This document shows, piece by piece, positions 48,709 through 57,982 of a stretch of 64,000 nucleotides of DNA (its first letter is position 1; the number at the start of each line of letters is the position of its first letter). The notes beneath the pieces were generated by a model that saw only the letters and a list, made by a program, of their open reading frames with translations, did no database searches and was not told where the DNA came from. The position numbers were made by a program, and so were the translations under genes. The stretch spans positions 84,745 through 148,744 of the forward strand of contig CANMQJ010000016.1 in NCBI GenBank assembly GCA_947500005.1, read 5' to 3'. This DNA comes from an uncultured Paracoccaceae bacterium (GTDB lineage Bacteria > Pseudomonadota > Alphaproteobacteria > Rhodobacterales > Rhodobacteraceae).

Positions 48709-49707
48709 ATGGACGGCAACACGATAACCAAACCGCATGACCGCATGGCCAAATTGCTTGCCCCGCGCATGGAGGCGGTGAACGCGCTGATCCGGCGGCG
48801 GATGGCCTCGGACCATGCGCCCCGCATCCCCGAGGTTACGGCGCATCTGGTCGAGGCGGGCGGCAAGCGCCTGCGCCCCATGCTGACCCTCGCCGCCGCG
48901 CGCATATTTGGCTACGAGGGCGAAGATGACGTGCGTCTGGCCGCGACGGTCGAATTCATTCACACCGCGACCCTCCTGCACGACGACGTGGTGGATGAAA
49001 GCGCCCAACGGCGGGGGCGGCCCACCGCGAACCTGCTTTGGGACAACAAATCCTCGGTCCTCGTGGGGGATTACCTGTTCGCGCGCAGTTTTCAGCTGAT
49101 GGTCGAAACCGGCTCGCTGCAGGTGCTCGACATCCTGTGCAACGCTTCGGCCACGATCGCCGAGGGCGAGGTGCTGCAAATGACGGCGGCGACAGATCTG
49201 GGCACGGATGAGACGGTCTATCTGCAAGTCGTGCGCGGCAAGACCGCTGCCCTGTTCGCCGCGGCGACAGAGGTGGGCGGCGTGATCTCCGGAGCCGACG
49301 AAGCTCAGGTCGAGGCCCTGCGCGCCTATGGCGATGCGTTGGGAATCGCCTTTCAGATCGCCGACGATCTGCTCGACTACCAGGGCGACAGCGCCGCCAC
49401 CGGGAAGAACGTCGGCGATGATTTCCGCGAGCGTAAACTGACCCTGCCCGTGATCAAGGCGGTGGCGCAGGCCACGCCCGAGGAGAGGACATTCTGGGAG
49501 CGGACCATCGAGAAGGGGCGCCAGCAGGAGGGCGACCTGACCCATGCGCTGAGCCTGATGGAGAAATACGGCACGCTGGACGCGACGCGTGACGACGCCC
49601 TGGTTTGGGCCGCACGGGCGAAAGAGGCGCTCGGCATACTGCCCGGGCACGAGATGCGCGACATTCTGGGCGATCTTGCCGATTACGTCGTGGCGCGCCT
49701 GAACTAG
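48709..49707 (+). CDS. ispB: Long-chain polyprenyl diphosphate synthase
   Basis: 332 residues. The aspartate-rich motifs are LLHDDVVDE (FARM, about residues 92-100) and IADDLLDYQGD (SARM); GGKRLRPML holds the IPP-binding basic residues. It elongates farnesyl diphosphate to the octa- or decaprenyl tail of ubiquinone. The exact chain length (8 or 10 in this group) cannot be read. It converges on ispE of the MEP pathway, sharing a CTAG for both stops. Confidence 0.92.
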   Translation: MDGNTITKPHDRMAKLLAPRMEAVNALIRRRMASDHAPRIPEVTAHLVEAGGKRLRPMLTLAAARIFGYEGEDDVRLAATVEFIHTATLLHDDVVDESAQRRGRPTANLLWDNKSSVLVGDYLFARSFQLMVETGSLQVLDILCNASATIAEGEVLQMTAATDLGTDETVYLQVVRGKTAALFAAATEVGGVISGADEAQVEALRAYGDALGIAFQIADDLLDYQGDSAATGKNVGDDFRERKLTLPVIKAVAQATPEERTFWERTIEKGRQQEGDLTHALSLMEKYGTLDATRDDALVWAARAKEALGILPGHEMRDILGDLADYVVARLN

Positions 49708-50540
49708 AGCAGCCGGCCCGCCCGGCACCACCAGCCGGGATGCAGGTCCGCAAGCCGCGCGCAAGCCGCCTCGGCCCCGCCGCTTGCGTCAGGATAGAGG
49801 GCGAAACAGGTGGCCCCCGAGCCCGACATGCGGGCTATGAGCGGCTGCATGAGATCAAGCTCGGTCAGAACTTCTCCGATCTCGGGCAGCATTTCGCAGG
49901 CGGGCTGCTGAAGATCGTTGCGCTGGTCATGCAGCCAGTCGGCAAGTGCTGCGGCATCCGACCAGGCGGGCAGTTCGTCAGCCATGGCCGGGTTGTCGCG
50001 CGACCCGAGCCCGGCGAAGACGGATAGGGTCGAGACGGGATGGCCCGGATTGACCAGCAGGATCTCGGCCGGGGGAAGCACCACCGGTTCGGACAGATCA
50101 TCTCCCACACCGCGCATTCGGCGGGGCCGCGCGTCAAGACAGACCGGAATATCAGCGCCCAGGGTCGAAGTGTGGGCGGGATCGGGCAGGTCAAGACCCC
50201 ATAGCTCCGACAGCACGCGAAGCGCCGCCGCCGCGTCCGACGATCCGCCGCCGATGCCAGAGGCGGGCGGCAAGTGCTTCTCCAGTTCCAGAGCGGCCCC
50301 CTTTCCCGGTGAAAGCCAGTCGGCCGCTTTCAGCACAAGGTTGGAGCCATCCTCGGGCACGCCTTGGGCCATCGGGCCCGAAACCCGCAGGGACAGCGTC
50401 TCGGCCGGGCGCGCAGAGACGCTGTCCCCGATATCGGCAAAGGCGACCAGCGAGTCGAGCAGGTGATACCCATCCGCTCGCTGGCCCGTGACATGCAGCG
50501 TCAGATTGATCTTTGCCGGGGCAAAGCCCTTATTGCTCAT
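49704..50540 (-). CDS. ispE: 4-(cytidine 5'-diphospho)-2-C-methyl-D-erythritol kinase
   Basis: 278 residues, GHMP kinase. APAKINLTLHVTGQRADGYH at the N-terminus and PPASGIGGGSSDAAAAL (phosphate loop) are diagnostic. It phosphorylates CDP-methylerythritol in the MEP pathway for isoprenoids. The start at 50540 overlaps the end of the TPR gene by 11 bp, so it is translated in the same operon. Confidence 0.95.
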   Translation of the reverse strand: MSNKGFAPAKINLTLHVTGQRADGYHLLDSLVAFADIGDSVSARPAETLSLRVSGPMAQGVPEDGSNLVLKAADWLSPGKGAALELEKHLPPASGIGGGSSDAAAALRVLSELWGLDLPDPAHTSTLGADIPVCLDARPRRMRGVGDDLSEPVVLPPAEILLVNPGHPVSTLSVFAGLGSRDNPAMADELPAWSDAAALADWLHDQRNDLQQPACEMLPEIGEVLTELDLMQPLIARMSGSGATCFALYPDASGGAEAACARLADLHPGWWCRAGRLL

Positions 50541-52245
50541 TCGCGACCCGGATCGGTTCCGCGCCTTCCTGCGCCAGCACCGCGTCCAACCCGATTTCCA
50601 GCTTGGCGCGGATTCGGTCCGGCTTGGCCTCGTTATCCTTGTCCTCGGGATCGACGAAGGAGAGCGCCCGGCTCCACTGGAATTCCGCCTCGCGATGACG
50701 GCCCACGGCCCAGTAGACATCGCCGAGATGATCGTTGACCACCGGATCGATCGGCATCAGTTCCACCGCGCGCTCCATGTGGGCGACGGCCTCTTCATAG
50801 CGGCCGAGGCGGAAGAGGACCCAGCCCAGGCTGTCGATGATATAACCGCTGTCCGGACGCGCCGCGGCCGCCCGTTCGATCATGTCGAGAGCCTCTTCCA
50901 GTTTGATCTGCCGCTCCACCAGCGAATAGCCGAGATAGTTGAGCACCTGCGGCTGCTCGGGGTTGAGTTCCAGGGCGCGACGGAAATCGGCTTCGGCGTC
51001 CTCCCAGTGCTTCAGCCGTTCGTGGCTGATGCCACGGGCATAAAGCACGAACCACTCTCGGGTGTCGCCTTTCTCCAGGAACTCCAGCGCCTGATCATAG
51101 GCCTTGACGGCCGAGGCGTAATCCTCCTGCTGGCGCAGCAGGTCGCCAAGCGAACTGTGAACCAGCGGCAACGTGGGATAGTCGATGGCAAGCGATTCCA
51201 GGACCTCGATCGCGGCATCGGGCTTGCCTGCGCGGCGCAGCGCCTCGGCCCGGCCCATCTCGGCCGCGTGGTGATCGGCGCTTTCCTGCGGAACCTTGCG
51301 ATAGGTCGCGACCGACAGGTCGAACTGGCCCATATCCTCAAGCAGTTCGGCACTGAGCAGGATGGCGTCGATGTGATCCGGGCGCAGGTAGCTGGCTGCG
51401 CGCGCATAGATCAGCACGAAATCATCCGCCGCCTCGTCATTGAGCGCCGCGCCGATGGTAAAGAAGACCTCTGCCAGCCCTTCCTGCGGCGTGCGGACAT
51501 GGCTGAAGGGCAGCGTCTCGCCCGTGACAAGCCGGTCCGCGACGGCGGTCAGACCCGGATCGAAACTGGGCCCGAAGACATCAGCCAGCATATTGAGCGC
51601 GTCATCGTTCCGGCCAAGCTGCGACAGAACCTCGGCCCGGGCCATGGCGGCGCGGCGAGACAGGGTGGTCACCACGCCATCGTCGGCCGCAAAGATCGCC
51701 TCGGCCCCTTCGTAATCGCCGACCGATGCCAACGCGAGCGCCTTGTGGTACCGGGCGAAGTTGCGCACGCCGTTGGTGTCCCCGACACGGTCGAACTGCG
51801 CCAGCGCCTGTCCGACCGAACCTGCCCCCAGATGTGCCCAACCGGCCAGCAAGCCGTCGGCCAGCTTGCCGATGCCTTGCGTTCCGGGATCACGGTCAAG
51901 ATAGGCGGCATAATCGCCATTGGCGAGCAGGCTGGCCTGTACGACCATATGAGCGACCTGGCTACGCAGGCCCTGGGCCTCCATCTGCTGCGCCACCGGA
52001 AGTGCACGGTCGATCTCACCCATCGCCAGCCGCGACAGGACCACGCTTTCCATCAGCGTCGGGTTGGAGGGGTCGAGCGCAAGCGCCCGAGTATAGAACT
52101 CTGCCGCGTTGGCAAAGTCGCTACGCGCAATGGCCTGACGGCCTGCAAGGTAGGAGCCCGCACTGTTTTCGGCCTGGGCCGGAAGCGGAAGGATAAACGT
52201 CGCGGAAAGCGCGACCACCGCCGCGCGTCGGAATATGCCAATCAC
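50530..52245 (-). CDS. TPR repeat protein, exported
   Basis: 571 residues, GTG start at 52245. An N-terminal signal peptide (ALSATFILPLPAQA, cut near residue 25) is followed by roughly ten tetratricopeptide units, clearest at AEFYTRALALDPSNP, AVKAYDQALEFL, AEADFRRALELNPEQP and AVAHMERAVELMPIDP. Probably a periplasmic or outer-membrane scaffold. It overlaps ispE by 11 bp, an arrangement common in this family. Confidence 0.85.
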   Translation of the reverse strand: MIGIFRRAAVVALSATFILPLPAQAENSAGSYLAGRQAIARSDFANAAEFYTRALALDPSNPTLMESVVLSRLAMGEIDRALPVAQQMEAQGLRSQVAHMVVQASLLANGDYAAYLDRDPGTQGIGKLADGLLAGWAHLGAGSVGQALAQFDRVGDTNGVRNFARYHKALALASVGDYEGAEAIFAADDGVVTTLSRRAAMARAEVLSQLGRNDDALNMLADVFGPSFDPGLTAVADRLVTGETLPFSHVRTPQEGLAEVFFTIGAALNDEAADDFVLIYARAASYLRPDHIDAILLSAELLEDMGQFDLSVATYRKVPQESADHHAAEMGRAEALRRAGKPDAAIEVLESLAIDYPTLPLVHSSLGDLLRQQEDYASAVKAYDQALEFLEKGDTREWFVLYARGISHERLKHWEDAEADFRRALELNPEQPQVLNYLGYSLVERQIKLEEALDMIERAAAARPDSGYIIDSLGWVLFRLGRYEEAVAHMERAVELMPIDPVVNDHLGDVYWAVGRHREAEFQWSRALSFVDPEDKDNEAKPDRIRAKLEIGLDAVLAQEGAEPIRVANEQ

Positions 52246-52367
52246 CAGAACCTGCCCCTCTCTCGATCTGCTCGGAGAAAAGGCTAAAAGAACGGGTTCG
52301 ATGAGGCAATGGCGAGGTTACATAATAAGCCCGCCATTGCCGGTTTCCGCTTACTTGCAAGGCATCC

Positions 52368-54368
52368 TCAGGCCAGAAGATCGCCAAGCTCTCCACCGAT
52401 CTGTATCATCAGGCTCTCCTGCTCTGCACCGTCGACCAGTGCCCAGAGGATCTGTCCCGTAGGCCTGTAGATGACAAACGCCTCGGCCACTCCGGCCTGT
52501 CCGGCATTCGGGGTTTCGGCGATATTGACCTGAAACTGATCAGCGGTTGCCGATGCGTTGCCGAAGACGAGCCGGTCGCCCTCTGCATGCGCGAAGTCCT
52601 GAATCCAGTCCGAGCCGTGATCGAAAATACCGAGATGAAAGAACCGGTCGGCGTCGGCACCCCCGTTCACCCGGTCGTGACCGAAGCCGCCATTGATGAA
52701 ATCCGACCCCTCGCCGCCGAATATCAGGTCCGACCAGGCTCCCCCGCTCAGCACATCGTCCCCCGCCTGCCCGACGATTTCGTCCACGCCGAAACCGCCC
52801 TCGATCGTGTCATTTCCCGCGCCGCCATATATCAGGTCGTTGCCGAACCCGCCATCGGCGCTGTCATCGCCCGCCCCGGCATAGATGACGTCGCGCAGGT
52901 CGTCGGGGGTGTCGCCACCCAGCAGCGTGTCGTTGCCGTCGCCGCCGTTCAGAGTGTCGTGACCTGACTGGCCTTCGAGCAGGTCGTCGCCGCCGAAGCC
53001 TGCCAGTCGATCGTCGCCCGCCCCTCCCTCGATCGTGTCGGCCGTGGGACTGCCCTGCAACACGTCGTCGCCATCGGTGCCGAAGGGCCCATCGGGCGCG
53101 TCGATCTCGAACGGGAATAGCGCTCCGGCGGCGCGGATGTCGGGGTTGGCCGATTGTTCGCCCGTGAGGCGTGTCAGCACCTCGTCCCCGTCCATCGACC
53201 AGAGATTGCCGCCGATCAGTTCGGTGCCGCCAAAACCATCGTCGATCGTGTCGTTGCCCAGCATGTAAAGCCGGTTCTCGGTCGCGGCAAAGACCTCGAC
53301 CGCGCGGTCGGTGTAACCGCCGCCGATGCCGGGGATCTCGACGACGGTTCCGTCCTCTTCCAGCCGGTAGAGCGCGCGGCTTACGCCACGTCCGCTGCCC
53401 GCGACGTAGATGTCGCCATCGAACAGCGCGATATCGCGGATCCCGAAAAGTTCACCCTCCTGCACCAGCGAGGTCACCGTGCCGTCGGCGGTCACCTCGC
53501 CCAACTTGCCCTGCGCGGTATAGAAGAAAAGCCGCCCGTCCTGCTGTTTGAGCCTGGGCGCGGTGGCTGTCACCCGACCCAGCGCTGAAAGGTCCACCGC
53601 GTCGGGCGTGCCGGTATCGCCGACCCGGTAGAAACCGGGCGTGCCCACGCCGCTCAGCGGAAGATAGGCGACCGTGAACCAGGCGGCACCGGCAAAGCTT
53701 TCCAACTCGACCACATCGCCGGCGGGATCGTTGAACACCACCTCGTTGGTGCCATCGGCGTTGCGGCGCCACAACTCGTCGCTGCTGTTCAGCGGTGATT
53801 GCTGGTCGGCGATGTAGTAAAGTACGTCGCCCAAACCCGCCAATGCGGCATCGGGATGTCCGCCGTCGCGAAAAAGATCGCTCAGTTGCTCGGCCTCGCC
53901 GCTCTGCGAGACGCTGAAGACATCGCCGTTGACCACGCCCAGTTGCCCGTTGGTCGTGGCGTCCAGAACCGGCAGGGTATAGGCGCCTTGCCAGTCTATT
54001 GCGCTTTGCCAGAAGCTCTGGCCCTGATAGCCGGTCGCCTGCGCCATCTCGAAGCGCGTGACCTCGGTGTTCAGCACGCCGTCACCGCTGAGCCGGTTGA
54101 CGATCACGTCAAACCCCTGCGCGCGGTTGCCGCCCGCTTCGGAATATTCGGTTTCGAGCGAGGTGAACCACAGATCGCCGCCCACCTCGGCCAGATTGCT
54201 CTGCGCGATTCCCATCGAGCCCAGACGCTGGTTGCCACCCTCGACCTGCGATCCCGGCTGGTAGAGCCGGGTCAGCGTGCCATCCGCCGCAACCCCCCAG
54301 AGGCCGAAACTGGCATTTCCCGCCAAGCCCAAGAAGACCAGTTCATAGTCCTGTGTTGCAACCCGCAT
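52368..54368 (-). CDS. RTX calcium-binding protein with beta-propeller-like N-terminal half
   Basis: 666 residues from the ATG at 54368. About 430 N-terminal residues are repeated beta strands with short motifs such as GDLWFTSLE, GDVLYYIAD and RLFFYTAQGK, suggesting a propeller. Then come seven or more RTX nonapeptides (GGAGDDRLAGFGGDDLLEG; GGDGNDTLLG; GGAGNDTIEGG), calcium-binding G-G-x-G-x-D repeats at roughly 430-590, and a C-terminal domain (DFAHAEGDRLVFG) typical of type I secretion substrates. It lacks an N-terminal signal, so type I secretion is expected; no transporter is near. Confidence 0.85.
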   Translation of the reverse strand: MRVATQDYELVFLGLAGNASFGLWGVAADGTLTRLYQPGSQVEGGNQRLGSMGIAQSNLAEVGGDLWFTSLETEYSEAGGNRAQGFDVIVNRLSGDGVLNTEVTRFEMAQATGYQGQSFWQSAIDWQGAYTLPVLDATTNGQLGVVNGDVFSVSQSGEAEQLSDLFRDGGHPDAALAGLGDVLYYIADQQSPLNSSDELWRRNADGTNEVVFNDPAGDVVELESFAGAAWFTVAYLPLSGVGTPGFYRVGDTGTPDAVDLSALGRVTATAPRLKQQDGRLFFYTAQGKLGEVTADGTVTSLVQEGELFGIRDIALFDGDIYVAGSGRGVSRALYRLEEDGTVVEIPGIGGGYTDRAVEVFAATENRLYMLGNDTIDDGFGGTELIGGNLWSMDGDEVLTRLTGEQSANPDIRAAGALFPFEIDAPDGPFGTDGDDVLQGSPTADTIEGGAGDDRLAGFGGDDLLEGQSGHDTLNGGDGNDTLLGGDTPDDLRDVIYAGAGDDSADGGFGNDLIYGGAGNDTIEGGFGVDEIVGQAGDDVLSGGAWSDLIFGGEGSDFINGGFGHDRVNGGADADRFFHLGIFDHGSDWIQDFAHAEGDRLVFGNASATADQFQVNIAETPNAGQAGVAEAFVIYRPTGQILWALVDGAEQESLMIQIGGELGDLLA

Positions 54369-54463
54369 CGCCACCCCCCGACCCGGACCGTTAATCGGTC
54401 AGTGTCGAAGGGTGCCAAGAGGCCATAACGGTTGTCAATTGTCCGGTGACACTGGGGATAGCG

Positions 54464-56113
54464 TCACATGTTGGGATAGTTCGGCCCGTCGCCCCCTTGC
54501 GGCACGGTCCAGACGATGTTCTGCACGGGATCCTTGATGTCGCAGGTCTTGCAGTGCACGCAGTTCTGGAAGTTGATTACGAATTTCGGCTCCTGCCCCT
54601 CTTCGGTCACGAACTCGTAGACACCGGCCGGGCAGTAGCGCGCCGAGGGACCGGCATATTTCGGCAGGTTGACCTTTACCGGAACCTCCGGGTCCTTGAG
54701 CTTCAGATGCGCGGGCTGGCTTTCCTCGTGGTTGGTCATCGAGAAGCTGACATTGGTCAGGCGATCGAAAGAGAGCTTGCCATCGGGCTTGGGGTAGTCG
54801 ATCGTCTTGAACTTCGACGCCTCGCCGGTCGCCTGGGCATCGGTCTTGCCATGGCCCATCGTGCCGAAGAGCGAAAAGCCCATCGTGTTGGTCCACATGT
54901 CGAGTCCGCCCAGCGCCAGACTGGCCGTCAGGCCCCATTTCGACCACATCGGCTTGACGTTACGAACCTTCTTGAGGTCCTGGCCGATGGCGCCTTCGCG
55001 CACTTCGGTCTCATAGGCGGTCAGTTCGTCCGAAGCGCGCCCGGCCTTGATCGCCTCATGTGCGGCCTCGGCCGCGGCCTTGCCCGAAAGCATCGCGTTG
55101 TGGTTGCCCTTGATGCGCGGCACGTTGACCATGCCGACCGAGCAGCCCAGCAGCGCCACCCCCGGTGCGACCATCTTGGGCATCGACTGGTACCCGCCCT
55201 CGGAGATCGCCCGCGCGCCATAGGCCACGCGCTTGCCGCCCTTGAGCAGCTCCGCCACCATCGGGTGATGCTTGAAGCGCTGGAACTCCATGTAGGGGAA
55301 AAGATGCGGGTTCTGGTAGTTGAGGTGCACCACGAAGCCCACATAGACCTGGTTGTTGTCCAGGTGATAGATGAAGGACCCGCCGCCCGCGTTTGAACCC
55401 AGCGGCCAGCCCATCGTGTGGGTGACCGAGCCTTCCTTGTGCTTGGCCGGATCGATCTCCCAGATCTCCTTCATGCCAAGGCCGAATTTCTGCGGCTCCT
55501 TGCCTTTTTGCAGGTCGTATTTGGCGATGACCTCCTTGGCCAGCGAGCCGCGCACCCCTTCGGAGAGGAAGACATACTTGCCGTGCAGTTCCATCCCCGG
55601 CTCGGTATTGGGCCCGATTGATCCGTCAGGTTCCAGTCCGAAGACACCCGCCACGACACCCTTCACGCCGCCGTTTTCGTCATAGACAAGCTCCGAGCAG
55701 GACATGCCGGGGAAGATCTCGACCCCCAGTTCCTCGGCCTGTTCGGCCATCCAGCGGCAGACATTGCCCATCGAGACGATGTAATTGCCGTGGTTGTCCA
55801 TCAGCGGCGGCATCGGCCAGTTGGGAATACGGATCTGCCCCGCCTCGCCCAGCATGTAGAAATTGTCCTCGCGCACCGGCACGTTAAGCGGCGCTCCCTT
55901 CTCCTTCCAGTCGGGGATCAGAGCGTCGAGTCCGCAGGGGTCTAGAACCGCGCCCGACAGGATATGCGCGCCCACTTCCGACCCTTTTTCCAGCACGACC
56001 ACGTTGAGGTCTGCATCGAGCTGTTTCAGACGGATGGCAGCCGACAGGCCCGCAGGGCCTGCGCCCACGATCACCACGTCGTATTCCATCGCTTCGCGTT
56101 CAATCTCGGCCAT
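54464..56113 (-). CDS. Electron-transfer flavoprotein:ubiquinone oxidoreductase
   Basis: 549 residues. FAD-binding VVIVGAGPAGLSAAIRL at the N-terminus, ubiquinone- and membrane-binding central part, and a C-terminal 4Fe-4S ferredoxin-type site (CPAGVYEF and NCVHCKTCDIKDP, four cysteines). It transfers electrons from reduced ETF to ubiquinone during fatty and amino acid oxidation and dimethylglycine-type reactions. The etfAB genes are not in the window. Confidence 0.95.
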   Translation of the reverse strand: MAEIEREAMEYDVVIVGAGPAGLSAAIRLKQLDADLNVVVLEKGSEVGAHILSGAVLDPCGLDALIPDWKEKGAPLNVPVREDNFYMLGEAGQIRIPNWPMPPLMDNHGNYIVSMGNVCRWMAEQAEELGVEIFPGMSCSELVYDENGGVKGVVAGVFGLEPDGSIGPNTEPGMELHGKYVFLSEGVRGSLAKEVIAKYDLQKGKEPQKFGLGMKEIWEIDPAKHKEGSVTHTMGWPLGSNAGGGSFIYHLDNNQVYVGFVVHLNYQNPHLFPYMEFQRFKHHPMVAELLKGGKRVAYGARAISEGGYQSMPKMVAPGVALLGCSVGMVNVPRIKGNHNAMLSGKAAAEAAHEAIKAGRASDELTAYETEVREGAIGQDLKKVRNVKPMWSKWGLTASLALGGLDMWTNTMGFSLFGTMGHGKTDAQATGEASKFKTIDYPKPDGKLSFDRLTNVSFSMTNHEESQPAHLKLKDPEVPVKVNLPKYAGPSARYCPAGVYEFVTEEGQEPKFVINFQNCVHCKTCDIKDPVQNIVWTVPQGGDGPNYPNM

Positions 56114-56249
56114 TCGCGGGCTCCCTAGCTGACTGGTCGACTGCCGGCCCGGCGCAAGGGCGGGGCAATTTTGTTCCGAAGCTGATTACATGCTGGCCAA
56201 GCGCAGGGTCAATCAAAACACGGCGTAACGGCGCTGCAACGCGGCAAAA

Positions 56250-56705
56250 TCAGCTTTCGGGGCTGTCTCCCATGAGATAGCGCGGCCCCGTTCCAAGTCG
56301 CGCGGCGCGATCCTGCGGATTGTAGAGCGCACAGCGCGGCAGGCTCAGGCAGCCGCATCCGATACAGCCATCAAGATCGTCGCGAAGCTTCACCAGCGTC
56401 TCGATTCGCCGATCGAGATGGGCGCGCAGGCCCTCGCTGATCCGGGTCCAGTCCTCGGGCGTCGGGGTGCGCTCCCCCGGCAGGCCCGCAAGCACCTCGC
56501 GGATTTCGGTCAGGGTCAGCCCCAGTTGCTGTGCGATCATGACAAAGCTCAACCGACGGATATCGGCGCGCTCGTATCGCCTTTGTCCCCCTGCATTGCG
56601 CCAGGGCTTGAGCAGGCCCTGCTTCTCGTAGTGGCGGATGGCCGAAACGGCCAGTCCGGTGCGGCGCGACAGCGCGCCGATTGGCAATCCGTCCGATGCG
56701 GGCAT
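56250..56705 (-). CDS. soxR: Redox-sensitive regulator SoxR
   Basis: 151 residues from MPASDGLPIGALSRRTG (ATG 56705); a further upstream ATG would run into the promoter of the next gene. A MerR-type winged helix is followed by the coil and the 2Fe-2S site C-I-G-C-G-C-x5-C with the same Cys spacing as E. coli SoxR. Superoxide or redox-cycling drugs oxidise the cluster and activate promoters with a 19-bp spacer. Such a promoter faces the VOC gene in the 84-bp intergenic region. Confidence 0.93.
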   Translation of the reverse strand: MPASDGLPIGALSRRTGLAVSAIRHYEKQGLLKPWRNAGGQRRYERADIRRLSFVMIAQQLGLTLTEIREVLAGLPGERTPTPEDWTRISEGLRAHLDRRIETLVKLRDDLDGCIGCGCLSLPRCALYNPQDRAARLGTGPRYLMGDSPES

Positions 56706-56722
56706 GGCCTTCCAGAAATCCC

Positions 56723-56753
56723 TTGACCTGAAGTTAGGTTTAGAAATTAGCGT
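56723..56753 (+). promoter_or_regulatory. SoxR-type promoter of the VOC gene
   Basis: -35 TTGACC (56723-56728), 19-bp spacer, -10-like TAGCGT (56748-56753). In the spacer lies CCTGAAGTTAGGTTTAGA (56727-56744), matching 13 of 18 positions of the SoxR box CCTCAAGTTAACTTGAGG. The long 19-bp spacer is diagnostic of MerR/SoxR-activated promoters. The gene starts 36 bp later. Confidence 0.75.
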
Positions 56754-56789
56754 GAGTCGCATCGATTTCGCAAGATGGAGGAAATGACG

Positions 56790-57176
56790 ATGCCCGCCAC
56801 ACTGGAACACGCAAACTTCACCGTAACCGATCCGCATGCGACCGCCGCATGGATGGAGAGCGTCTTTGGCTGGCGCACCCGCTGGCAGGGCGAGGCCAAG
56901 GCAGGTGGGCTTTCGGTCCATGTCGGAGAGGACGATACCTATCTCGCGCTTTATCGCCCTGCGGGAACACCCGTTACCGGGCCCAGCAGCTATGACACCG
57001 TGGGCGGGCTGAACCATGTCGCGGTCGTGGTGAACGACCTCTCCACCACGGAGAAGGCAGTGCGCGGGGCAGGCTTCGAACCGCACAGCCATGCCGATTA
57101 CGAACCGGGCGAGCGGTTCTATTTCCACGACGACAACGGGATCGAGTTCGAGGTCGTCTGCTACCCGGAGCGGTGA
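56790..57176 (+). CDS. VOC (glyoxalase/bleomycin resistance) family protein
   Basis: 128 residues from the ATG at 56790, 8 nt after GGAGG. Two beta-alpha-beta-beta-beta modules: LEHANFTVTD...AWMESVFGW and LNHVAVVVNDL...FYFHDDNGIEFEVVCYPE, with His and Glu at metal-ligand positions. The substrate is unknown. The SoxR-type promoter suggests a role against redox-cycling compounds or their adducts. Confidence 0.85.
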   Translation: MPATLEHANFTVTDPHATAAWMESVFGWRTRWQGEAKAGGLSVHVGEDDTYLALYRPAGTPVTGPSSYDTVGGLNHVAVVVNDLSTTEKAVRGAGFEPHSHADYEPGERFYFHDDNGIEFEVVCYPER

Positions 57177-57182
57177 TGCGCC

Positions 57183-57797
57183 TCAGAGGATTTCGCGGGC
57201 CCGTCTTGCGAGATGGGCCGCGAAGACGACAACCCATGCAACCGTGATCAGGCCAAGGGCGCGTTCGTAGATCCCGTCATATCCCGTGGGCATGAAGAAG
57301 AAGATCGGCGCGCCGAAAATCCAGAGACCGGCACAGACGGCACTGACCGGCCGCAGCACCCCGGGCAAGTTGCGCGCCTCGCGCATGGCCAGGACGAACA
57401 GACACGCGAAGAGAAAGCCCAGCACGTAGACGACATAGGTGTGGATCACGAACCCGTCGCTGTCGCCGTCACCATATTCATTGCGCGCCGCGATGATGGT
57501 CACGCAGAGCGCCAGCAGCAAAAGGGCATAGATCATGCCACTCCACTCACGCGTGCCGGAATGCATGTGCGCCGCCCCGATCGCGACGGCAATCAGGGCC
57601 GCGGCATAACCGTAGAGCGTCACATCCTGGATGATCTCGTAGCGTCCCGCCGCAAGATCGCTGACCGTGTCGGATATCCAGTCATGGTCCGGCACCACCA
57701 TCGATCCGACCACGTTCCCCAGCACCAGCCCGACACCGCCGGCATAGGCCAACGCCGTCAGCACAAGAACGAAACGCAAGACGACGACATGATGCAT
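57183..57797 (-). CDS. DUF998-like membrane protein
   Basis: 204 residues, six hydrophobic segments. ISDTVSDLAAGRYEIIQD in the first loop and the helical order resemble DUF998 proteins. Function unknown. It converges on the VOC gene with a 6-bp gap and is divergent from greA. Confidence 0.75.
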   Translation of the reverse strand: MHHVVVLRFVLVLTALAYAGGVGLVLGNVVGSMVVPDHDWISDTVSDLAAGRYEIIQDVTLYGYAAALIAVAIGAAHMHSGTREWSGMIYALLLLALCVTIIAARNEYGDGDSDGFVIHTYVVYVLGFLFACLFVLAMREARNLPGVLRPVSAVCAGLWIFGAPIFFFMPTGYDGIYERALGLITVAWVVVFAAHLARRAREIL

Positions 57798-57982
57798 GAT
57801 GCGGCTTCCCCAACGTTGATTTCGGTATGTTTGGGAACGCTTGCCCCGCTGCGCGGTTCCCCTTGCCGAGTTCCGCCACCACGCCTGTTACCCGCTTGCA
57901 TTTGCCTGCGGCTTTGGGTCAGGTAGCGGTCAAGCAAGCCACCGGCGGCCCACGGGCCGCCCGAAAGAACGCGGATATTCGC

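Noticed and set aside
56706..56762. Longer SoxR start
   Set aside because: The upstream ATG at 56762 has no ribosome site and would place the coding sequence over the SoxR-type promoter of the divergent gene.
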